A DNA stretch of 64,000 bases from Candidatus Flexifilum breve (GTDB taxonomy: Bacteria > Chloroflexota > Anaerolineae > Aggregatilineales > Phototrophicaceae). Both the position numbers and the translations under genes were made by a program. Below the pieces are notes generated by a model. That model did no database searches. It saw only the letters and a list, made by a program, of their open reading frames with translations, and was not told the origin of the DNA. Position 1 is the stretch's first letter, and the number at the start of each line of letters is the position of its first letter. The stretch is taken from positions 1 to 64,000 of the forward strand of contig JADKGC010000011.1 in NCBI GenBank assembly GCA_016717205.1, read 5' to 3'. This document shows positions 43,792 through 51,094 of this stretch, piece after piece.

Positions 43792-44093
43792 GCACGCTCC
43801 TTCAAGTCGTGTTCAATACGATGGCGCAGATTGCCAACCGGGTAAAAACGGAAGTACAGGCGCGTCAGACGTTCCGGCGCGCCGCCGCCTATCTGTGTCC
43901 GGATCGCGCCGCTCGTCTTCATGCGCTGGACTTCAACCCTCAGCCTGCCGAAATCGCGGATCACCACGTCGTCGGACTGCGCCAGCGCAGCGCTCCACAC
44001 CTCAACCAGCACGTCCAAAACGTCTGCAAGCTGCTGCTGCGTCAGGTCGGGGAAGCGCCGTGCAACCTGCCTGATCACCTCTCGATGGTTCAC
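43788..44093 (-). CDS. HU/IHF-like DNA-binding protein
   Basis: 101 residues. Helical start (NHREVIRQVARRFPDLTQQQLADVLDVLVEVWSAAL-type arrangement) followed by VVIRDFGRLRVEVQRMKT matches the HU/IHF fold, including the conserved F-G turn before the beta arms. It likely bends DNA at the nearby origin or transfer site. The start is GTG 44093; a TGA of the frame upstream overlaps it (GTGA). Its stop overlaps the next gene. Confidence 0.75.
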   Translation of the reverse strand: MNHREVIRQVARRFPDLTQQQLADVLDVLVEVWSAALAQSDDVVIRDFGRLRVEVQRMKTSGAIRTQIGGGAPERLTRLYFRFYPVGNLRHRIEHDLKERA

Positions 44094-44099
44094 GTAACT

Positions 44100-44442
44100 T
44101 GCCTTTCTGGTTCAGAAACGAACCGGTGCGCTTTGACCTGCGAAATCGGCGCGGGGTGTGGCGTGTAGACGGTACCAGTACCGTCTACACGTTCGGCGGG
44201 TGCTCTGCACCGCCGAACCGGTGCTGCCGCCGTGAGGCGCTGCACCGAAGCCCTGCGGCGATTGAGCAGCGAGCGTTTTAGCTCGCTAGTTACGGGAGAG
44301 GCATAGGGGGCGCGTCCAAACATGGACGACGACAAGCGCACGCGCCCCCTGCCTCGAACCGTAACTCCGCCTCCGCCATGCGAAAATTCCTCGTAAGGCG
44401 GACAGCGGTCAGCTTGGTCAGTGAATTGCAATGCAATCCGTC
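44100..44442. other. Highly structured non-coding segment (candidate oriT, oriV or centromere)
   Basis: Dense inverted repeats between the ParR-like and HU-like genes. (1) A perfect 13-bp pair, 44163-44175 and 44178-44190, 2-nt centre. (2) 44191-44203 with 44207-44218, one extra G. (3) AGCGAGC 44268-44274 with GCTCGCT 44281-44287. (4) A 79-nt stem-loop: AGTTACGG 44288-44295 with CCGTAACT 44359-44366, AGGC/GCCT, AGGGGGCGCGT 44305-44315 with ACGCGCCCCCT 44340-44350, and CGTCC/GGACG inside. CGAACCGGTGC occurs directly repeated near 44119 and 44214. Such clustering fits a nick site, replication origin or partition site. Confidence 0.65.
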
Positions 44443-44919
44443 TCACCATCCAACTTTCCCCATCTTTGCTTTGCGGCGCGCCAGCGCATCGTTTGACAGG
44501 CTGTTGTCTGAAGTCTCTGGCACAGGCTGCGCCACACTGATCGGTATTGGATTGACGCTAATTCGTCCAAGCAGCCCTTCCAGATAGGCGGGCATCTCGT
44601 TCAACGCCCCGCGTATCCATGCCGTATCATCCCTGAGTTGGAGCACAACACTTCCATCGACGGCGACGGCGGGTCGGCGCGTTGCTTCATAGAGCGGCAG
44701 TCCGCGCACGTAGCCCCGCAGCAGTTCGCGGATCACCTCGCTGCGCTCGCCGTCCTGCATCCCCTCCCACCATTCCAAGATGTCGCGGTCGGTGTCGAAG
44801 AAGGCTTTGAACGCGATCAGCTTGTGTTCCCGTTTGGGCGGTCGTTTGCTGCTCATCCCCCCTCGTTTTCCGGTTTTACCGCCGTCAAACCGCTGGTCTA
44901 ACTGGTAAAACCCGCTCAT
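44443..44919 (-). CDS. ParR-like DNA-binding protein
   Basis: 158 residues from ATG 44919, which overlaps the parM stop by 4 nt (ATGA); the longer frame to 45087 lies inside parM. The first 75 residues contain a ribbon-helix-helix-like segment (HKLIAFKAFFDTDRDILEWW..RSEVIRELLRGYVRG), as in centromere-binding adaptors such as ParR. The rest is polar, with a basic end RRKAKMGK. It presumably links plasmid DNA to the ParM filament. Its stop lies beside the structured segment, a possible binding site. Confidence 0.6.
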   Translation of the reverse strand: MSGFYQLDQRFDGGKTGKRGGMSSKRPPKREHKLIAFKAFFDTDRDILEWWEGMQDGERSEVIRELLRGYVRGLPLYEATRRPAVAVDGSVVLQLRDDTAWIRGALNEMPAYLEGLLGRISVNPIPISVAQPVPETSDNSLSNDALARRKAKMGKVGW

Positions 44920-45971
44920 CGTGCCGTCTCCGCGAACCGGGCATAGTTCAGGTAGCCCTGCGCGTTGGCGATCTGCGCCTGTTTGACCAACTGCGTCTGC
45001 GGATAGGCGCTCATCACGTCGCGCAGCACCAGTTCTGCCCCACCACCGGATAGATAGACCACATCGACGGTCGTCCCCGCCTTCCATTTCTCGCTCAGCA
45101 GGTTGAGGGTGGCGCTCCGCAAGGGTGCGAGTGCTTCCTCGACCTCGCCGCTGTAATCAACCAGATCACCACTGGCGCGGAAGCGTCCCGTCCGAAGTAC
45201 GTCCTCGACGATCTTGTAGGGCATCTTCTGGCGGTAGTCCCGTTCGAGTGATTCCGCGATCCGCTCCTGCGCGGTGAACACGCCGCTTTCCACACTCCCG
45301 CTCTCGGAGTCGATGTACTCGCCATCATCATCCAGTGCCACATCGACGGTGTACGTCCCGACATCGCACACGCCTGTTCGCATGAAGGTGTGCGCCGGGT
45401 TGAGATCGCCTGCTGATGTAAGCGTGCGCGAGTAGATCGTCCCATACGGCTGCGGCATGACCATGACTTCGGTGACATTGGCGATCACCTCCGCCGAGTC
45501 GGTCTGGACGAGATGTGTTCCCAACAGTGTTTTCTTGAGTTCGGCGGCATCGCGCATGTGATCACACGGGAGTCCCGTCGCAAGTCGGATGTGGACAGCA
45601 TCACGGTTCTGAGCGCCGTTGAACAGCTTGCCGATAGCGACCTTCGCCAGCCGCAACCGGAAGGCGTTGCCCATCGTCGCTTCGTTGGCGGTGCGACCCC
45701 GCAGGCGGAGTAACTCACCGGGTGGAAGCTGCGCCAGCGCCAGATCGCCCACAAACCACATGCCTTCGTCGTCGCTGATTTGATCGCCCGGATGCCGCTG
45801 CGCGATCTCTGCCTGCTGGAACTTGATCTCACGGGCATGACCCGCGACCGAGGGAAAGGTGATGACGGTCTCGCTGGTGACGGCTTTGACGACGCCATAG
45901 CCGATGTCCAGCCCGATGGTGATCACGCTGTTCGGCGCGACCGAATTGAGGGTGTTTCGCCGCTTACTCAT
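44916..45971 (-). CDS. ParM-like actin-family ATPase
   Basis: 351 residues with the actin fold: phosphate-1 loop VITIGLDIGYGVVKAV near residue 20, phosphate-2 loop GVCDVGTYTVDVAL near residue 207, and adenosine motif VVYLSGGGAELV near residue 305. Closest in style to ParM/StbA and archaeal-type Alp proteins of plasmids, which form filaments that push plasmid copies apart. The overlapping ParR-like gene downstream supports a type II partition system. Its presence suggests that the element spends time as an autonomous circle. Confidence 0.85.
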   Translation of the reverse strand: MSKRRNTLNSVAPNSVITIGLDIGYGVVKAVTSETVITFPSVAGHAREIKFQQAEIAQRHPGDQISDDEGMWFVGDLALAQLPPGELLRLRGRTANEATMGNAFRLRLAKVAIGKLFNGAQNRDAVHIRLATGLPCDHMRDAAELKKTLLGTHLVQTDSAEVIANVTEVMVMPQPYGTIYSRTLTSAGDLNPAHTFMRTGVCDVGTYTVDVALDDDGEYIDSESGSVESGVFTAQERIAESLERDYRQKMPYKIVEDVLRTGRFRASGDLVDYSGEVEEALAPLRSATLNLLSEKWKAGTTVDVVYLSGGGAELVLRDVMSAYPQTQLVKQAQIANAQGYLNYARFAETAR

Positions 45972-46440
45972 CTTGATCTCCTAAAGCATCGATAACAGTC
46001 GATGTACCCGACAATTTCTCATCGGACACGGCTGTAGAACCAACTTGATTGGTAGTGGTAGCAATCTGGCGCAGACAGCGGGCAAGGTAGTGCGAGCGGT
46101 CATTGTGTCCGCGTCCATCCTCGGCAAGCTGGATGTATTCCAGCGCCAGCGTGAGAGCCAACTGAAACTGTTCCGTCAGCGGGAATGAGGTCAGCGTTTC
46201 CAGCTCGGTTGGCGGCGGATGCAGCCGCTTGACCTCCGCGAATGCCCACAGCAGAACATCACGGTCACGCGAAGCGCCGTAAGGCATGTGCAGTTCCACG
46301 TCTCCCGCTTCGGTGCTGACCGTGTGCAGAATCAAGCCGAGCGGGAGCAGCGCCGAATGCTGCTGCCAGCGCCTGACCTGCCACCGCTCCTCGGCGGGAA
46401 ATGCCTCGACCACGTAAATCGACGAATTCTCCTGTTTCAT
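45964..46440 (-). CDS. Hypothetical protein, first gene of the partition operon
   Basis: 158-residue soluble protein that I do not recognise. It starts MKQENSSIYVVEAFP, has an alpha/beta-like middle (ALLPLGLILHTVSTEAGDVELHMPYG-type strands) and helices such as EQFQLALTLALEYIQL. An AGGAG ribosome binding site precedes ATG 46440. It overlaps the parM start by 8 nt, so both are translated together. A regulatory or partition-accessory role is possible. Confidence 0.6.
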   Translation of the reverse strand: MKQENSSIYVVEAFPAEERWQVRRWQQHSALLPLGLILHTVSTEAGDVELHMPYGASRDRDVLLWAFAEVKRLHPPPTELETLTSFPLTEQFQLALTLALEYIQLAEDGRGHNDRSHYLARCLRQIATTTNQVGSTAVSDEKLSGTSTVIDALGDQDE

Positions 46441-46733
46441 GGGGTATCTCCTGAACGCGAAGAAGCCGACTCCCCATTGTTGGGATCGGCTTCAGGACGA
46501 ACAAATTTAGGGAGAGAACGGTTCTCAAACGCGCGGGCGACTTCGCTCAGGGCAAACGGACGCAAGTCTTGTCGAGTTACTGCTCCATCACTCAATACTT
46601 TACGTTTTCCGTGCGCGTCCCATTATATAGTGAAATGAAGAGAGAATCCTCTACGAATAGCCCACGCTAGGCTTTCGCAATTCTTATATCTGTGTCATAT
46701 ACTTAGGCGCGTTTAGGCGTTAAAAGGACTCCT
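46441..46733. promoter_or_regulatory. Boundary intergenic region with leader hairpin
   Basis: The minus-strand leader of the partition operon contains a strong hairpin: GAAGCCGA 46462-46469 with TCGGCTTC 46486-46493, plus inner CCCA/TGGG, ending about 22 nt from the start codon. A competing pair CCTGAA 46450-46455 with TTCAGG 46491-46496 shares part of the stem. To the right, TATACT near 46697 is a -10-like box for the kinase gene at 46734. The right end of the mobile element should lie here, but no repeat of the left end was found. Confidence 0.5.
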
Positions 46734-48734
46734 ATGCAGCTTGATCATTTCTTGGGCAAACAAATCGACGCATTCACCATCCAAGAGCGCATTGGTCAGG
46801 GTGGCATGGCGACGGTCTATCGCGCCTTTCAAGCTTCCATGAATCGCTCGGTCGCGCTGAAAATCATTTCGCTGAACCCGTCACAGGGCGAACGAGATGA
46901 ATTCCGCTCGCGCTTCGCTCAGGAAGCCAAGCTGATCGCCTCGCTTGAACACATCCACATCCTGCCCGTGTATGACTACGGCATCGTCAACAATGAGATC
47001 GCGTTTCTGGCCATGCGCCTGCTGCGCGGCGGCTCGCTGAGCGATCTGCTCAACGCTGGCCCGCTGGGGCTGGATCGCACCGCAGAAATCTTCACGCAGA
47101 TCGCGCGCGGGCTGGCTTACGCGCACAGCAAAGGCGTGATTCACCGCGACCTGAAGCCAAGCAACATTCTGCTGGACGATACCGGCAACGCCTACCTGAC
47201 GGACTTCGGCCTCGCGAAAATTCTCGAAAATTCGGAACAGCTCACCAAGACCGGGAACATCGTCGGCACGCCGACCTATATGTCGCCGGAACAACTGCGC
47301 GGCGACCCGCTCGATCACCGCTCGGATATTTACAGCATGGGCTGCGTACTCTATCACATGCTCGTCGGGCGGCCGCCGTTTGAAGCGTCCGAGACAAACA
47401 TGGTCTCGGTGATCTACCAGCACCTGGAAAAGATTCCCGCGCTGCCAAGCTCGCTCAACCCAATCATTCCGCCGGGTGTCGAAGCGGTGATCATGCGCGC
47501 GCTCGCCAAGAAAGCCGAAGATCGCTTCAGCACAGCGGGCGAAATGGCGGATCACCTGAATATGGCGCTCGGGCGCAAAATCAGCACCGCGACCTACCCA
47601 GCGGTGCACCTCCCCGCGGCGACGCAGGAAACGGGCAAGGCCGAAGTCCGCAAGCCGGTGTTTACGGCGCGCATGGCGGCGCTGGCCGGGCTTGTCGTGA
47701 TCGTGGCGCTGGTCGCAGTGCTCACCATGCAGTTGACCGGTTCGGGCATTTTCACGCCCACCGCCATCCCCACGGCGACGCCGGTGCCTGACCCAACCAT
47801 CATCGAAGGTGGGCAGGGTACCGCCGAAGACGCCGTGCCGACCGCCGACGAGATCGCGGCAGCCCAGGCGCGGTTGGGCGCGAATGGCTTCATTGCCTAC
47901 ATCACCTGCAACCAATCGAGCGAATATCACGCCGCGCAAGCCCGCGAAATGGCAGATGCGGCGGCGCGTTATCAGGTCGCCTTCCGCATCTATAACAGCG
48001 ACAGCGACCGCTATAAGCAGGTCACCGAGCTGGAACGCGCGCGCGCTGATGGCGCTAAGGGTCTGATCATCTGCCCGCTGGACATGGACTTGCTGCGTGA
48101 CACGCTGCTCTCCGTCGAAGCGGCGCGCATGCCGCTGGTGTTCATGTCTACGCAGAACGAAAGCTACGGCGGCGTGTTCCTCGCCGGGGATGATTACCTG
48201 ATGGGCGTCGAAGCGGGGCGCGCGGCGGGTGAAATCATCCGCGATGAGCTGGACGGACAAGCCAATATCATCATCCTCGACTATCCGTCACTGCCGTACA
48301 TCGTCGCGCGGGCCAACGGCATGCAGGATGGCGTGCTGGAAGTCGCTCCGGCGGCGCGGATCATCGGGCGCTACCTCGGCGCGATTCGCGACAATGGACG
48401 CGAATCGGTGGCCGACCTGCTCGATCAGGGCGTGGACTTCAATGTGATTCTCAGCATCAACGACGCGGGGTCGTATGGCGCGATTGACGCGCTCGAGGAT
48501 CACGACATCGATCCGTCACAGGTGATCATCAGCAGTGTGGATGCGGAAGCGTTCGCGCGTGAGTACATCCGCGACAACTACTTCATGCGCGCGTCGGTCG
48601 ATGTGGGGCGTGAATTGTTCTCACAGACCGGCATCGACGCGATGGTCAAACTGCTCGCCGGGGCAACGCTCTCCGAGACGTTCCTCGTCCCACCCGGTGG
48701 CGTGATCACCCGCGAAGATCTCGTGACCGAATAG
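46734..48734 (+). CDS. Ser/Thr protein kinase with extracellular sugar-binding-protein-like sensor
   Basis: 666 residues. The kinase domain (about 13-275) has GQGGMATVYR, VALKII, catalytic HRDLKPSNILLDD, DFG and GTPTYMSPEQ, so it should be active. One membrane helix (about 313-335; AGLVVIVALVAVLTMQL) leads to an extracellular domain (about 370-655) that resembles type I periplasmic binding proteins of the RbsB/LacI fold: GFIAYITCNQSSEYHAAQA at strand 1, ..ARADGAKGLIICPLD, and VILSINDAGSYGAIDAL. It may bind a sugar or autoinducer and signal inside by phosphorylation. It is the first of three paralogs, and AAAGGA precedes the ATG. Confidence 0.92.
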   Translation: MQLDHFLGKQIDAFTIQERIGQGGMATVYRAFQASMNRSVALKIISLNPSQGERDEFRSRFAQEAKLIASLEHIHILPVYDYGIVNNEIAFLAMRLLRGGSLSDLLNAGPLGLDRTAEIFTQIARGLAYAHSKGVIHRDLKPSNILLDDTGNAYLTDFGLAKILENSEQLTKTGNIVGTPTYMSPEQLRGDPLDHRSDIYSMGCVLYHMLVGRPPFEASETNMVSVIYQHLEKIPALPSSLNPIIPPGVEAVIMRALAKKAEDRFSTAGEMADHLNMALGRKISTATYPAVHLPAATQETGKAEVRKPVFTARMAALAGLVVIVALVAVLTMQLTGSGIFTPTAIPTATPVPDPTIIEGGQGTAEDAVPTADEIAAAQARLGANGFIAYITCNQSSEYHAAQAREMADAAARYQVAFRIYNSDSDRYKQVTELERARADGAKGLIICPLDMDLLRDTLLSVEAARMPLVFMSTQNESYGGVFLAGDDYLMGVEAGRAAGEIIRDELDGQANIIILDYPSLPYIVARANGMQDGVLEVAPAARIIGRYLGAIRDNGRESVADLLDQGVDFNVILSINDAGSYGAIDALEDHDIDPSQVIISSVDAEAFAREYIRDNYFMRASVDVGRELFSQTGIDAMVKLLAGATLSETFLVPPGGVITREDLVTE

Positions 48735-49042
48735 CCGCACTTCCGGACACATCATCTCAGAAACAACGATTTGCCGAACCTCAGACCTAAATCCCCTTTC
48801 CCAACGGAGAGAGGGTACAGTTGAGTCCGTTCACTCGGTCTGCCGGACAGTCGATTTGGAAACAGCGGACACCCCGTGGGGCAGCCCGACCTTGGCTCAA
48901 TGGTGAACGATGTGTGCGCCCTTCAACCTAATGGTTTGTAATATGTTATTTAATAGAATGTACATAAATAGAAATAATCGCTCACAATGACAAAAAACTG
49001 AGTATAATGACCTTGATTTATCTACCGTGAAGGTCACGTCCT
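48735..49042 (+). promoter_or_regulatory. Intergenic region with AT-rich promoter
   Basis: 308 bp between kinase genes. The left half contains remnants of a CCCCTTTCCC/GAGAGGG type repeat. The right half (48.94-49.02 kb) is strongly AT-rich with a TATAAT box at 49003-49008, about 35 nt before the next start; the -35 is poor. A GAAGG ribosome binding site precedes ATG 49043. Confidence 0.45.
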
Positions 49043-50989
49043 ATGCCCGAAACGTGGTCAGGTCGACAAATCGGAGACTTCATTGTCGAAGAGCGCATTG
49101 CGCGCGGCGGGCTCTCGACGATTTATCGCGCGCGGCAGATTTCGGTCAACCGCTTCGTCGCCCTCAAAATCATCGACCTCGGTGGCGACATTTCGGATCG
49201 TGTGGCCTTTCGCGCGGCGTTTGAGCGCGAAGTCGCGATCACGGCCAGCCTTGAACACATTCATATCCTCCCCGTCTACGGATACGGTCTCGTCGACGAC
49301 GCGTATGCCTATATCGCCATGCGCTTGTTGAGCGGCGGGGCGCTGACCGATTTGATTCGACGGGCGCCGCTCAAGGTGGATCGCGTGGGTGATCTGCTCA
49401 GCGATATTGGGCAGGGGCTGGATTATGCGCATCGCAAGGGTGTACTGCATGGTGATCTCAAGCCGAGCAACATCCTGCTGGATGATGCGGGACGCGCCTA
49501 CCTCTCCGATTTCGGCGTGGCGTCGGTGATCGCCAGCGCGATCGATCCGCTGGTCAGTCAATCGCTCAACAAGCTCCCGCTCTACGTGGCGCCAGAGCGA
49601 CTGCGCGGCGAAGATGGCAATACCCGCTCGGATATCTACAGCGTCGGCGCGCTGCTTTATCACCTGCTGACGGGACGCCCCCCCTTTGAACTGGACGAGG
49701 GCGGCTTAGGCAGTCTGATGTTTCGCCAGATGGAACAGGAACCGCTTCCGCCCAAGGTCTTGAACCCGAGCCTCCCACCCGCCATCGACGCTTTGATCCT
49801 GCGGGCGCTGCGCAAAAATCCGCATGAGCGGTTCGCGACGCTGGCGGAAATGACGGACATCTACAACACGGTGCTGGGCAAGTCGACGCTGCAATGGCAA
49901 ATGCCCTCCACGCTCACGCGCGTGCGCCGCCGCCGCTGGTGGCTCATCCCCATCATGGCGCTGCTGATCCTCATTGCAGTGGGCGCGCTCATCGTCCGCC
50001 GCCCCAGTTTGCCGACGACGCAGCCGCCGATCACCATGTTGGATGGCGAATTCGGCACGCTGGAGACGCTCACCCCCAATCAGAACACATTGGATCGGGC
50101 GCGGGCGGTGCTGGGCAGCGATGGGTTTATTGCCTATCTCAACTGCTCCCTCGATAACGTGTTGTTCGCTTCCCGCTCGCGCTACGCGCGCGAAATTGCC
50201 GAGAATTTTGGACTGCGGTTGGTGGTCTACGACGCGAAGAACGATGTATATACCCAGCTCACGCAGATCGAACAGGCGCGGCTGGAAGGGGCCCGGGCGA
50301 TCATTCTGTGCCCAACCTCGTCAACTGAGCTCGCCGACAGCCTCGCTTCGCTGGAGGCGGCGAACATTCCGCTGGTGTGGGCGACCCTGGTCGATGATGA
50401 GTATGGTGCGAAGCTCGACTCGGATAACTACGCCATTGGTCAGCGCATTGGTCAACTGGCGGCAGAGATTTTCAATGCGGAACGCGGCGGCGCAGGGAGC
50501 TACATCACGATTGACCGTGGTGATTTTGCCGCCACGCAGCTCCGCTTGCAGGGCATGATTGACGCGCTGACTGCGGCTGCTCCCAATGTTGTAAACAGCG
50601 GTCGCTTCAGCGCCGAGGGACGTGAGCTGCTGGAAGCGGCAGAAACGGATGTCGCTGCGCTGATTGCCGCCGGACGAACTCCCGATGCGATTCTGTGTGT
50701 CTCCGATTCCTGCGCGTATGGCGCGACCAATGCGCTGACCAATGCGAATATCCCTACCAGTCAGGTGTTCATCGTGAGCGCGGGCGCGGAGCCGTTTACG
50801 CTCGATCTACTCCGAACTGACAGCTATCTGCGCGGCAGCGTCGCCGTGGATCGGCGGGTGTCGGCGCAGTTGATGGTCTACGGCGTGATCGCTATGCTGG
50901 CGGGCAATCCCATCCCTGAACAGCTGCGCTATCCCCCCGACTCGATGGTTACCAGAGAGAACGTGGCAAGTTATGATCCTAATTCGTGA
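49043..50989 (+). CDS. Second PBP-sensor Ser/Thr kinase, with altered kinase motifs
   Basis: 648 residues, paralog of the preceding gene with the same order: kinase (about 10-270), membrane helix (about 296-318), RbsB-like sensor (about 349-640; GFIAYLNCSLDNVLFASRS, VCVSDSCAYGATNAL). Several kinase positions differ. The Gly loop reads IARGGLST, so the first Gly is Ala. The catalytic HRD is HGD. The usual GTPxYxxPE is LPLYVAPE. The ATP-binding Lys (VALKII), catalytic Asp (GDLKPSN) and DFG remain. It may be slow, regulated differently or a pseudokinase partner of the first. Start ATG 49043. Confidence 0.88.
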   Translation: MPETWSGRQIGDFIVEERIARGGLSTIYRARQISVNRFVALKIIDLGGDISDRVAFRAAFEREVAITASLEHIHILPVYGYGLVDDAYAYIAMRLLSGGALTDLIRRAPLKVDRVGDLLSDIGQGLDYAHRKGVLHGDLKPSNILLDDAGRAYLSDFGVASVIASAIDPLVSQSLNKLPLYVAPERLRGEDGNTRSDIYSVGALLYHLLTGRPPFELDEGGLGSLMFRQMEQEPLPPKVLNPSLPPAIDALILRALRKNPHERFATLAEMTDIYNTVLGKSTLQWQMPSTLTRVRRRRWWLIPIMALLILIAVGALIVRRPSLPTTQPPITMLDGEFGTLETLTPNQNTLDRARAVLGSDGFIAYLNCSLDNVLFASRSRYAREIAENFGLRLVVYDAKNDVYTQLTQIEQARLEGARAIILCPTSSTELADSLASLEAANIPLVWATLVDDEYGAKLDSDNYAIGQRIGQLAAEIFNAERGGAGSYITIDRGDFAATQLRLQGMIDALTAAAPNVVNSGRFSAEGRELLEAAETDVAALIAAGRTPDAILCVSDSCAYGATNALTNANIPTSQVFIVSAGAEPFTLDLLRTDSYLRGSVAVDRRVSAQLMVYGVIAMLAGNPIPEQLRYPPDSMVTRENVASYDPNS

Positions 50990-51094
50990 GAATCTACAAA
51001 AATCTGCAAGATTCTCCCGCTCTCAATTACGTTCTTTCGGTTATACTTGTAATGAACACGACCTAACCTGACTTGTGGGGCATGTGCAGTCACG

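Larger units (their letters stand above)
19516..46500. mobile_element. Putative integrated mobilizable element (plasmid-like)
   Basis: The segment joins functions usual for an integrative mobilizable element or integrated plasmid: a large serine recombinase at the left edge, restriction-modification genes, a block of exported cargo proteins, a primase-helicase with iteron-like repeats, a relaxase with a ribbon-helix-helix partner, an HU-like protein and ParR/ParM-like partition genes. No type IV secretion genes are seen, so transfer would need a helper. The base composition is visibly less GC-rich than the flanks, especially at 27-39 kb. I found no convincing direct repeat at the ends; the left end is set by the recombinase stop and the right end (46.44-46.7 kb) is approximate. 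Confidence 0.7.

Noticed and set aside
44090..44449. A 119-codon minus-strand frame that overlaps both the ParR-like stop and the HU-like start
   Set aside because: The overlaps are attractive, but it runs through all the large inverted repeats and gives a low-complexity Arg/Pro-rich product. I favour a non-coding structured segment, with some doubt.
46450..46496. Alternative pairing CCTGAA/TTCAGG as a true attenuator switch
   Set aside because: The competing stem is only six base pairs; I mention it in the feature but do not claim a switch.
19490..46740. Direct repeats as attL/attR of the mobile element
   Set aside because: Only short matches such as CGCAAGT were found by eye in both end regions, which is expected by chance.
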